Source: Zanthoxylum bungeanum
Lineage: Eukaryota; Streptophyta; Magnoliopsida; Sapindales; Rutaceae
Length of the DNA: 64,000 bases
NCBI GenBank assembly: GCA_019454045.1
Contig: SKCR01035609.1
Coordinates: 62,001-126,000, forward strand
Reading direction: 5' to 3'
Shown here piece by piece: positions 36,543 to 47,474 of the stretch. The notes beneath the pieces are model-generated. The model searched no databases. It worked only from the letters and a program-made list of their open reading frames with translations, and had not been told where the DNA came from. How positions within the stretch are numbered: the stretch's first letter is position 1; each line of letters opens with the position of its first letter. A program made the position numbers and the translations under genes.

Positions 36543-37866
36543 TTTCATGTAGAATTTCAGCTAACCAGGTATTATTTTCTAAACTCTTCTTCTACTTTTT
36601 AAGACATTGGGGACAATGTCTCATTTAGGTTTGGGGGAGGGAATTAGTTGATCAGTACCTTATTTTTAGTTTGTGTGTTGTTTTTATTTTTAGTCCAAAA
36701 TTTTTCGAAAAAAAAAAAAATTGAAAAATTTTCAAAAAAATACAAAAATATTTTGCGTTTTTGTGTTTTGACTAAAAATGTGAAATTGGTAAAAGATATC
36801 CGAGTAAGGAGTTTCCACTCCTGAGACGTATCTCAAGCCTATTTTCGAAATAAGTTAATTTTTGTTTATTTCCTTTTAAATTATTTAATTTGTGAATTCT
36901 CCTTAACACTGACTAAAATGGACCTTCATATGCTCAGTTGGCAGGTATTATTAACATACATAGTAACATACAGACATGAGCTAAAATTGAAAAGTTTGTA
37001 ATATTAAGTACTCTAGTTTAATCGGAGGAAGCATCTCAAAAAGTGATGGAGTAAAAAAAAAAAAAATCCGAGATCCGAGTTATTAAGTCTGTAAGGGTGT
37101 TTTAACACCTAGTGCCATAAAACCAACTGGTTTGGGAGTCACTAGCCCAAAGCTCGCTACATGGATAAAAGATGCTGCAAAAATATATATATCTGAAGTC
37201 TGAGTAATTAAGTTTGTAGGGGTGTCTTAACACCTGGTGCCCTAAAGCCAACTGGTTTGGGAGCCACCGACCCAACACTCGTTACATAGATGGAAGATAT
37301 TGTATATAAATAAAAAAAATAGAGAAAAATCAAAGAAAAAAATCAGAAAAATCAGAAAAAAATTATTCCATTGCTACAAAAAGGTGTGAAATCTGATAGA
37401 ACTTTAGGACAAAAATATTACTCTCTTATCAACTGCACTTATGATTGTTGTGGGCAAAAATGAGTTGATTAATATTTTGTTGGCTGTGTATATGGAGAAT
37501 GGTAAATATGATGGGAGAATTTACTTATTCGGTAATTTAGAAAGAAACAAAACAACTAATAATAACTTAGAGTAGAAATTTCACCTAATTAGTCACTAAC
37601 TTCTTTATTCTCTTTTCGCTTGTCTTTTTGCTTTTGTGTGCATTAGTTTTACTACCTTTTTACTTTTGTAAAATGTTTGTGGGTATCATTGCTGTAAACC
37701 CTCACGAGACTACAACTCATCCACTAGGGACACCTAGGGGTTTAAAGGCTTGTTGCATACGCTAAATGCAACCGTGATCTCTACGAAAGTGGCTTAGTTA
37801 AATTTTATTATGTTATTTTATTCTATGTTTTGCTCGGGGACTAGCAAAATGTTAGGTTTGGGGGTG
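36543..37866 (+). other. G1 3' untranslated region with two polypurine-like tracts
   Basis: No coding sequence. A perfect dyad (GACATTG, loop GGGA, CAATGTC; 36603-36620) precedes an internal G-rich tract (AGGTTTGGGGGAGGG, 36626-36640). A duplicated block of about 125 bp with TTTAACACC and AACTGGTTTGGGAG spans about 37080-37310. The terminal polypurine tract, AGGTTTGGGGGTG, ends at 37866. Confidence 0.75.
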
Positions 37867-39980
37867 TGATGAGTGGTAAATCTATCACTATTTCCCACTC
37901 ATTTAACCTAATATTATGTATAGTTTCTTGAGCTTTGTGAATATTTTGATGTGCTTTATGTTATTTTGTAGATAAATAAAGTTTCAGGACATTCTGGAGG
38001 TGATTTGGAGCAAAACAGTGAAAATTAGGAAAATGGCATTTTGGTAATTTGTCCGCGTCGCGACGCCTAAAGTGCACCGGACATGCTAACGTGCGCCGAG
38101 GGACACGTGTCAGAATCTAAGAAATTGGACTTGCTAACGTGTGCCGACCTTGCTAACGTGCGCCGTGACACGTGTCATCATCACAGAAAATCAGCTAAAA
38201 TACGCCGTCTGCCACGTGTAGAAATCTCATTGGACCAAAGCAAGCGCGTGCCACGTGTCGAGTTTTCATTGGACCGAATCACCGGTGAATCACATGCTGC
38301 CACGTGTTAATCTCTCATTGGACCAATCCTAAACGCGTGCCACGTGTCAGATGTTCATTAGACCGAAAGCTCAGCCAATCACCGTCTGCCACGTGTCGTC
38401 TTCTCATTGCACCACCTTTAGCGCGTCACACGTGTCATCACCAGATTCTACCGACAATGCGCGTGGTCAAAAGCCACATTGACTGAAAATGCGTGCTGGC
38501 GTCGCGACGCTGAAACCCTTGGCGTCGCGACGCTGGACGCAAAAATTGTCTATAAATTGAGCTCGAGATTTCAGTTTTAGTGGCATCATTCTCTCTCATT
38601 TCTTTGATGTAAATAGGGAGTTTCTCTCTCTAATTTCTTTTAATTTAAGTTTTGTAATTAATTTTTAATTACATTCTGTAATAGTAATTATTTTTGTAAT
38701 AGTAATAGTAATTTATCTTGTTTTTACTGTTTCAGTTTTACTATTCAACCATGATGAGGTAACTTCTCCTTGCTAAGGTGAAAGTAATTCTTTTACTGTT
38801 ACTATTTAGATTAATCTCCCTTAAATATAATATATTTACTATTTAAAATTTGACTTAATAAGGATACCGCCATATTGGTCGGTGGCTATTAAATTTAAAT
38901 TGGTTTAAACCTGACTAATCAAGGATACCGCCTATATGGCTGGTTGATAATTAATTTTCTTACCGCCTATATGGCAAGTTCATGGACAAATCATACCGCC
39001 TTTATGGCTGGTCGGACTTAATTTGAATTAATCAGGTTACCACCTATATAGCTGGTTGGTAATATTATCACAAGTTTATATATTATTTTATGGGAGATAT
39101 CTAAAATAGTAAATAGCAAAAGTAATTCATTTTACCTTAGCATTTTATTTTATTGTTATTTACTTTTCAGTATTTACTTTACCGCATTTACTATTTCGCA
39201 TTTTTACTTTATGTTTTTTCTTTTAAGTTTTTACTATCCCTAGCCATGTGTCATAACTAAGTTAGTTATCTAGGGTTGTGATGAATTTCAATATCACCGG
39301 TTTATAAGGGTTAGATTATAGTTTGGGTAATATAAAGATTTATTTATTGAGTCTTAATCTTAATGCTTTTTATTAACTGGCCATTAATAAAATTTGATTA
39401 GGTAAACTTAAAATGAACTAGACATAGGGATTTTAAGTTTGAGACCTTAGATTCAATAGCTCACGATCTTCCTTGAGGATAGATAACCCTTTAATAGATT
39501 TCCTTACATGATAGACATATACCTGTCGGGCGGGGGTAGCCATAATTGGAACTTAAACTTAATGAATCCAGATAATTTGGTTGATATAGACATATGGTTC
39601 AATTGGGTTAAACTGGGTATTTGTGTCTGACCATCGACAGAGGCTTTCACATAATTTAGTGTTCCAGGTTAATAAATCAATATATTACCCAGCTATAAGA
39701 TAACCACTTCATCTTTAAATAATATTGAAAAGATTCACAACCCTAGATAGTTTTTAATATTGAATTTTCTTAAAACTTACTTTCGAACAATTTTATTTAC
39801 TTGTCTTTAAATTTAGAATCGTCGCCATTTCAAATCAATCAAACAACCTGTTAGATACTAGTAATCATTTGACCTCATAAAATTAATAGCTTAGGTATTA
39901 AGTCCCCGTGGGATCGATACTTTTTATACTACTTGAACGATACGTACGCTTGCGTTATACGTGTTTGTTTACGCCGGTCA
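37867..39980 (+). repeat. G1 3' LTR
   Basis: 2114 bp, matching 27506-29557. It keeps about 60 bp more of the U3 repeat array than the left copy, and two copies of GCGTCGCGACGC before the TATA box where the left LTR has a deletion between them. Confidence 0.95.
38104..38435 (+). promoter_or_regulatory. Eight CACGTGT motifs in the U3 of the G1 3' LTR
   Basis: CACGTGT occurs at 38104, 38169, 38213, 38252, 38301, 38341, 38390 and 38429, mostly 39-49 bp apart, with CATTGG (inverted CCAAT) boxes between. GCGTCGCGACGC palindromes occur at 38055, 38499 and 38522, and the TATA box at 38551. Confidence 0.75.
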
Positions 39981-39985
39981 GGCTC

Positions 39986-40716
39986 CCAAACCAGTTTTCT
40001 TTAGGACACCAGGTGTTAAGACACCCCTACGGACTTAATTACTCAGACTTTAGATATATATATTTTTGCAACATCTTGATCCATGTAGCGAGCTTTGGGC
40101 CAGTGACTCCCAAACCAGTTGGCTTTAAGGCACTAGGTGTTAAAACACCCTTACAGACTTAATAACTCGTATCTCAGACTTTTATTTATTTATTTATTTT
40201 ACTCCATAACTTTTTGAGATGCTGCCTCCAATTAAACTAGAGCATTGAATATTACAAACTTTTCAATTATAGCTCATGTCTGTATGTTACTATGCTTGTT
40301 GATAATACCTGCTAACTGAGCATATGAAGATCCATTTTAGTCAGTATTATGGAGAATTCACAAATTAAATAATTCAAAAGGAAATAAACAAAAATTAAAT
40401 TGTTCCGAATTAAGTTTGAGATACGTCTCAGGAGTGGAAACTCCTTACTCATCTATCTCTTACCAATTTCACCTTTTTAATCAAAATAAAAACAAAAACG
40501 CAAAATATTTTTGTAATTTTTAAAAAAATTTCATTTTTTTTGAATTTTTCGAAAAAATTTTGGGTTAAAAATAAAAACAACACACAACTAAAAATAAGAC
40601 ACTAATCAACTAATTTCCTCCCCCAAACCTAAATGAGACATTATCCCCAATGTCTTAAACAGTAGAAGAAGAGTTTAGAAGATAGTACCTGGTTAGCTGA
40701 AATTCTACACGAAAAG
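39986..40716 (-). other. G2 3' untranslated region, inner part
   Basis: On the minus strand this matches 36543-37270 of G1, including the G-rich tract (complement near 40618-40632) and the dyad before it. It is separated from 26911-27505 by the G1 insertion. Confidence 0.88.
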
Positions 40717-41369
40717 TTAAAGGTTAAGATCCAGATTAATCCGACGCCTCTTACCATGATCATCCTCGGACCAATTTATCTTTGAAAGGATAGGGTCAAT
40801 TTGTGGTTCATAGGCTAAGATTTGGTCAATTAGATCCGGAGCAGTTCTGGCAGTGAAGAGGAGTTCTTTTAAAGGTTTTGACACGAACCCATTTCTCCGG
40901 GCATCATCAAGAAACACACAAAGAAAATCATAAAATCCTTCAACGTTGTACAATCCAAGCGGTTTCTGGTGTATGTTTAGGTTCGCCCAAGATAACACTG
41001 TAAAAATTTCCTCCAATGTACCCAAGCCACCTGGCAAAGCAATAAAAGCATCAGCACGATTAATCATCTATACCAGTCGTTCAGACATACCTGACACAAT
41101 TAGCTCTTATCCGTTTGATGGTCCAATAAGATTTGCCTCCGCCATGGGTTTTGGATGATTCCCAAAACGTGACTGCCTCCCTCATGTATAGCTTTTGAAA
41201 CGATCCCCATAAGTCCAAGATTGCCTCCGCCATATACTAAGTGCATATTCCTTGCAGCTAAGACTCGACCCAATTCCTGTGCTGCCTCTACGTATTGTGG
41301 CTTAACACCAACACTAGTACCGCAAAACACACAAATGTTTTCAACTCGTCTTCTTGAAATGGCTTCCAT
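40717..41369 (-). pseudogene. LOG: LOG pseudogene of element G2
   Basis: Read from ATG 41367-41369 on the minus strand. It keeps ICVFCGTS, YGGGNLGLMG, PGGLGTLEE and the LDLNL end. One C is lost in a short C-run near 41150, shifting the frame. In the original frame a stop (complement of CTA, 41068-41070) replaces a glutamate codon of G1. It is also intronless, starts at the same codon and sits in the same place relative to the cysteine-rich ORF and polypurine tract as in G1, so the two descend from one capture. The signature region between the breaks is unchanged. Confidence 0.92.
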
Positions 41370-41620
41370 GTTTTACTCTGGATGTCTTCAAAATCGCAAT
41401 GATGAGTTGAATTTATAATACCTGAAAAGGGTGAGTAAAATAATAGCACTAGTACCTGCCAAATGACAATTATTAGTTAAATAGTAAAATAAATCGTGAT
41501 AGTCAAAAAGGTCTAGATCCTATCGGAGAAAATAAAAGAAAACAACAAAACAAATTACAATTATTATGAAAAGACAAAGAGATATAATATGTACAAGAAA
41601 AATAGCGGCTTGATTGACGT

Positions 41621-42079
41621 CTATGCGTCAGGGACAAGTTTCCCATCCAATTTTCTTATAAATTGGCAAACAGGGTCTTTTTGAGTCAAATTCCCGAGAC
41701 TTAAATGTTGTCTTTCTCTTTGAAATTGTGCATATAACACACGAATTTCGTGATACACATACCCACTGGGATGCGTCTAAAGAGTTTTAGATATATCATC
41801 CAAAGACTCCTTACTCAAGCCATCCCTAATGAAATTAATCTTATCTTCGCGGTTATCAGACACCATTCCTAAAGAACGACAACGAGTATCACAAAACATA
41901 CGAGCACATTTATAACAAACACACATTCTTTTGGCTCTTCTCTTTTTAGCATAGGTGCTCCTTCCTAAACCAGACAGATGTGAAATAAAAGAGTCAGAAG
42001 ACTCACCTGCTAATCGGACCCGTGCTTCAATAATCCAACAAATGTCAGTAGGAATACCTTTAATCATCAGTAACCACAT
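41621..42079 (-). pseudogene. Cysteine-rich accessory ORF of G2, 5' truncated
   Basis: Matches G1 35178-35637. It keeps the basic patch TYAKKRRAKRM and an uninterrupted C-x2-C-x3-C-x3-C cluster (CYKCARMFCDTRC). It has a stop near codon 152 of the full frame (complement of CTA at about 41778), where G1 has glutamate. G1 and G2 carry different stops, so the common ancestor was open through both positions. The first third is lost to the deletion that removed reverse transcriptase through integrase, and the frame now abuts protease at about 42079. Confidence 0.82.
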
Positions 42080-44210
42080 TGAATGTTACTTCTTGGTCCT
42101 GTACCCTCATGGTTAGTTCTCATTTTTGTACATCAATAATGGTTCGACCTGTAGCCAAGAATGGTCTCCCGAGGATGATTGGCACATCTGCGTCTTCCTC
42201 TATATCAAAGACAATAAAATTTACTGGGAAAATGAATTTATCAACCTTGACCAGCACATCCGCAACTACGCCTCTTGGAAATACGAGCGTTCTATCAGCA
42301 AGTTGTAGAGAGACTGAAGTTGGCATTGTTTCTCCAATCTACAATTTCCTGAAAATAGAAAAAGGCATCAAATTAACACTCGCACCTAAATCACACAAAG
42401 CCTTACCAAAGTCATGTTCTCCTATGGTGCAAGGAACAGTGAAACTGCCATGATCTTTCAACTTTGGGGGAAGTTTCCTCTGAATGATGGCGTTGCACTC
42501 TTCTGATAATGTTATTGTCTCGTAATCTCCCAATCTCCGCTTTCGTGAAAGAATGTCTTTCATGAATTTGGCATAGCTGGGCATTTGTTCCAATGTTTCT
42601 GCAAATAGAATGTTGATATGAAGCTTTTTGAACACCTCCAAGAATCGAGCAAACTGCTTGTCCAGTTTGTTTTTCTGAAGTCGCTATGGAAAATGTGGAG
42701 GTGGAGTGATCTGATCTTTTTCTTTTTCCTTTGCTTCTTTTCCCCCATCTGTGGCACTACATATTTTGAAATTTCCTCAATTGTTGTCTTGATTCCAACA
42801 TCTTTGTTGATTTCAGTACCGCTTTTCAAGGTGATGGCTTGACATTGCTCATTTCCCATGTTCCTTGGATTTGGCTCTGTGTTGCTAGGAAGGTTACCTG
42901 ACGGTCTGTAACTCTGAGCATTGGCCAGTTGTCCAATTTAATTCTCCGGTGCTTTAATAGAAACAGATTGACTTTGAATTAATGCTGTTTGGGATTGAAA
43001 CATATCATCATATCTTGCTGCTTGAGAGTCGTGTTTTGCATCTATCTTTTTTAAGTGGGTCAACACTTCTGTTATTCATGATTCATTTCTCTACTCTTGG
43101 CCTTTATTCTGTTGTTGGAATCCGGGTGGTGGGTTGTTCATTTGCCCTGAATTGTTGCTCCATGTGAAATTGAGATGATTCCTCCACCATGGGTTATAGG
43201 TGTTTGAATATGGATTGTTCCCCTGTCTGTTGAAATTGTTGACATAATTCACCGTTTCTTTATGTTGGTTGAAAGATTCTGACTCAGGTGCTCCTCCAAA
43301 TGGTGAACTTGTGGATCCACCATTAACCATCATGTTAAGAGTTTCCAGATTTTTGCAAATCTGATCCAGCTTGGAATTCAGTGCTGTGTTAGCTCCAACT
43401 TCATAAATTCATGCAATTCTTTGGATCATGCTCCTTTCTATTGGCCATAAAGAATTATTGTTGGCCATTTCTTCAATTAAGTCCCAGGCTTGATCTTCTC
43501 CTTTTTTCCATCAAAGCTCCTCCAGCAGCAGCATCAATTGTGGTTCTCATTATTCCAGAAAGTCCATTGTAGAAGGTTTGGACTTGTAGCCACTTTGCGA
43601 TCTCATGATGAGGACATTTCCGGAGTAAATCTTTGAATCTTTCTCAAGCTTCGAAAAGGGATTCTGAATCTTGTTGCACGAAGGATGTGATGTCATTTCT
43701 CAACTTTTCAGTTCTGGCTGGTGGAAAGTACTTTGCAAGGAATTTGGTGGCTAGAGTGTTCCAAGTTGTGATGGAACCTGCTGGTAGTGAATGTAGCCAA
43801 GCTTTAGCTCTGTCTTTCAATGAGTATGGAAAAACACGCAGTCTCATTGCTTCTTCAGCTGCTCGGTTGTAATTGAAAGTACCGTAAACTTACAGGAAGT
43901 TGCTGATGTGGGCATTAGGATCTTCAGTTGCATTTCCCCCAAACTGTACTGACTGCTGAATCATCTGGATGCATGTTTTGATGTCACCCGCATTTTCTGG
44001 TAAGGGAGGAAGTACAATACAAGAAATGAGTATGTCAACCACCAGAATGGATCTGTCTTGAATGGGAATTGGTGGTGCAACGTTCAAAGGTTCAGGCTCT
44101 ATGTTAATGATTGCTTCTTGGCCTTCTCGCCTTTCCATTCTCAACTGTCTGATGGTTCTTTCAATTTCTGGGTCAAGCGGTCGGAGTTCAAAGCTTCTGG
44201 TTCGTCTCAT
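42080..44210 (-). pseudogene. G2 Gag-protease, broken
   Basis: From ATG 44208-44210 on the minus strand: MRRTRSFELRPLDPEIERT, then FPYSLKDRAKAWL, FLAKYFPPA, QTFYNGL, a proline-rich glutamine/asparagine region, and protease (LCDLGASVNLM near 42370, LGRPFLATG near 42150). It has several stops, for example after SESLFEA at 43644 and TAG near 42120, and frameshifts near 43500 and 42690. It ends at VQDQEVTFNV, where G1 continues into pol. Gag at 43790 is in frame at the point where G1 has its first frameshift. Confidence 0.9.
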
Positions 44211-44318
44211 GTAGTATCTGAGAACCTGAAACACAAGAAAACAAAAACAATAAGTAAAAAGAAATTAGATACAAGTAAAGGTATCTAACCTCAAAATTAA
44301 TAATGAAAGATAAATAAG

Positions 44319-44336
44319 TCCCCGGCAACGGTGCCA
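44319..44336 (-). other. G2 primer-binding site
   Basis: Complement of TCCCCGGCAACGGTGCCA: the tRNA-Asp type site with one change from G1. Confidence 0.88.
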
Positions 44337-44342
44337 AAAACT

Positions 44343-46490
44343 TGACCGGTGCGTAATCACACGCGTATAACGCAAGCGTACGTATCGTTCAAGTTGTATA
44401 AAAAGTATCGATCCCACGAGGACTTAATACCTAATCTATTAATTTTATGAGGTCAAATGATTACTAGTATCTAACAGGTTGATTAATTGATTTGAAATGG
44501 TGATGATTTTGAATTTAAAAACAAGTAAATAAAATTGCGCGAAAGTAGGTTTAAGAAAATTCAATATTAGGAAACTATCTAGGGTTGTGAATATTCCAAT
44601 ATCATTTTAAAGATGAAGTGGTTATTTTATTTTTGTGTAATATATCAGTTTACTAACCTGGAACACTAAATTATGCGAAAGCCTATATCGATGGTCAGAC
44701 GCAAATACCCAATATAACCCAATTGAACCATATGTCTATGTCAACCAAATTACCTGGATTCATTAAGTTTAAGTTCCAATTATGGCTACCCCCGCCCGAC
44801 AGGTATATGTCTATCCTGTAAGGAAATCTATTAAAGGGTTATCTATCCTCAAGGAAGATCGTGGGCTATTAAGTCTAAGGCGGAAATCTAAAATTCCTTT
44901 GTCAAATTTATTTTAGATTTACCAGATCAATCTTATTAGTGGCTAATTAACAAGACACATTAAGCTTAAGACTTAATAAATAAACCTTTAAATTACCCAA
45001 ACTATAAAATAACCCCTTATAAACCGGTGATATTAGAATTCATCACAACCCCAATAATTAACTTAGTTACGACACATAACTAGGGCTAGTAAAAACTTAA
45101 ATAAAATAAAAGACATAAAGTAAAATGCTGAAAAGTAAATTGCTGAAAAGTAAATAACGGAAAGTAAATGCTGAAATTAAATACTGAAAATTAAATACTG
45201 AAAAGTAAATGCTGAAAGTAAATTACTGAAAAGTAAATGCTGAAAGTAAATTGCTGAAAGTAAATTGCTGAAAAGTAAATGCTGAAAGTAAATTGCTGAA
45301 AAGTAAATGAAGTAAAAGTACAATAAAAGAAAATGCTGAGGTAAAATGATCCACTTTTATTACTTCTATTTTAGATATCTCCCTTAATATAATATATTAA
45401 CTTTGCATGATAATTACCAACCAGCCATATGGGCGGTATCCAGATTAAGTCAAATTAATAATTAATTACCAACACACCAATCAGGCGGTATCCAGTTTAG
45501 TCAGGTTAAAACCAATTTAAATAATTACCAACCGACCAATATGGCGGTATCCTCGTTAAATCAGGTTTTAACTAGTTTATATATTATAATTAAGGGAGAT
45601 TAATCTAAATATTAGTAATAAAAGTTTTACCTTTTACCCCAGCAAAGGGGAGTTACCTCCTCATTACTGAAAAGTAAAAACTGAAAATTAAAGAAAGAAA
45701 AGTACTGTGAGTAAAAGTAAATTGCGGAAATTAAAAACTGAAAAGTAAAGAAAAGAAAGTGCAAAAGCGGAAATTAATTACTGAAAGCTGTAAATAAACA
45801 AACAAGATACAATCTTCTTAGTATTCTTAAGGAATTCTTTAGAAGAAAGTATGAATTTACAAATGAAGTGGTTTGTTATTTATAGGCAAAATTTTGCCTC
45901 CACCAAATTCATTATTAATTGCTCCACTAATTGCTCCACCAAATCCATTATTAATTGCTCCACTAATTTCTTATCATGTTTGGTGGTGATTTGATAAATT
46001 GTATTATTTATTTATTTATTAATTTATTTTTTTTCTTTGAAAATGATTGAAAATGACTTTAATAATTACACACAACACACTTCTGGATGGTTCTTCAATT
46101 TCGGGAATGAAATCTTCATAATTCGAAATTATTTTGTCTTTAAAAGTTGTAGCTCTTTGAGTCTTCTTTAATCTGGAACCTGAATCAGCTTAATCTGATA
46201 TCAGACTAAGAAGTTATGCCCAAAATACAACATATGCGCAAAATTGGAATTTCCAAAACTGCACTTCGTTAAAACGCCCTTTCAAGTTTCCAATCTCCAA
46301 AATTAATATGTCAAGTACAATTTTTGCTCTTATTTGACCCAATTTTCGTCCTAAATGATTTCATTGTGTCCCAATATTATTTTATCTGCAAAATAAACTA
46401 AAACACATCAAAACGTTCATCAAACCCGAGAAACTAAATAAAATATTAAGTAAAAGGGGCGGTAAATATTGATATATTTTCCGCTCATCA
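44343..46490 (-). repeat. G2 5' LTR
   Basis: 2148 bp, matching 14679-14763 plus 24867-26910. Its 3' part (R-U5) matches the G1 LTR, including ACC..GGCGGT repeats (45417-45555). Its U3 (46030-46400) lacks the G-box array of G1 and is unrelated there. The TATA box is probably the complement of TTATTTATAG near 45876-45885. Confidence 0.93.
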
Positions 46491-47474
46491 CATGTTCGTC
46501 ATATAATCCTAGCTTATAAGTACGCAATTCGGCCACCTTCGAATTCGCGAAGAACACGAACGACCTTTCTGAACTATACAAGTCGAGGTCATCACACATA
46601 TTTAACAATCTCTTCGTCGTTGGCTATCCGAGTTGTGGTTTGGAAATATAGATTACACCATCAAGTTTCCAAGGCGCACATCTCATGTCGACATGTCCAC
46701 GATTCCTTACAACTAATCAGAAACCATTTCTGATATATACGATCCACCTAAGTGATCGGTTTTGACCAAAGTCTTAAGAATCGAGACTTACTCACATGGA
46801 TACATAAACCCCTTATGGTACACAAACGGGTCAACAGATCATATCTTGATACGCACTTGATTAACGAGTGCATCGGTCCACACTCAACGAAGATATAAAG
46901 GCCAGACCATGAAAGGTTTCTGGCATACATGGCATCTAAGTGTAGAGGATGTCACACAAAATCATTGTTATCCTATAGTCGAAGGATCACATATGCTACT
47001 TGACTCGAGGAGATTCCTATTTACAGTGGTGTGTACTTCCAACTATTAAGAATCAGTGAATCACATGTGAGTTATTCAATATTCATTCCACGGATACCCA
47101 CACGTCTATACGAGCTTCCAAAGCTCATGGTACATCGGGTTAAACCATTGAAACTCCAATTCCAATATACGACATGTGCTAGTCTTCTGGTTATAGGAAT
47201 TCGACCATATTCCAAAACCAACGACTATGAATATTTACTTTAAGAATAGTTTATAATAGTAATAATATCCTAATATCGGACCACCCAGTTTCCAGTATTA
47301 CTACATGACTATTCTAAGGTCGATATCATTCTTATAATATTTATATATCAATCTATTATGTATAATGACATTACCATTAATAAGGTTTGAAATGAAAATG
47401 TAGTTATTCTATTAATAAATAATAAAATGTACAATACATTATTCGGATTGGCGCTCCAAGCACCAACTCCAACA
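46491..47474 (-). repeat. Element H left LTR, third piece
   Basis: Continues after the G2 target duplication (CATGT, 46491-46495) and ends GCACCAACTCCAACA at 47474. It aligns with 59232-60214. Confidence 0.9.

Larger units (their letters stand above)
27506..39980 (+). mobile_element. Element G1: Athila-like Gypsy retrotransposon carrying a LOG gene
   Basis: LTRs at 27506-29557 and 37867-39980 (TGATGAG...CGGTCA), perfect target duplication GGCTC (27501-27505 and 39981-39985), and a tRNA-Asp type primer site. Gag and pol are recognisable but broken. Two accessory reading frames follow at 35089-35637 and 35889-36542, then a 1.3-kb 3' region and polypurine tract. The gag (FPYSLKDRAKAWL, FLAKYFPPA, CPHHEIP, QTFYNGL) and the primer site point to the Athila lineage. 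Athila elements normally carry an env-like gene after integrase; here its place is taken by the cysteine-rich ORF and LOG. It is inserted in the 3' region of its relative G2, in opposite orientation. Confidence 0.95.
14679..46490 (-). mobile_element. Element G2: minus-strand Athila-like Gypsy carrying a LOG remnant, internally deleted
   Basis: Ends are TGACCGG at 14679 and CTCATCA at 46490, with a perfect 5-bp target duplication CATGT (14674-14678 and 46491-46495). The 5' LTR is at 44343-46490, the primer-binding site at 44319-44336, gag-protease at 42080-44210, the cysteine-rich ORF at 41621-42079, the LOG pseudogene at 40717-41369 and the 3' LTR at 14679-26910. The 3' LTR is split by C1 (14764-24861), and the 3' region is split by G1 (27506-39980). 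Reverse transcriptase, RNase H and integrase are absent, apparently deleted between protease and the cysteine-rich ORF. G2 and G1 share gag, accessory genes and the 3' part of the LTR and are members of one family. Confidence 0.92.
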
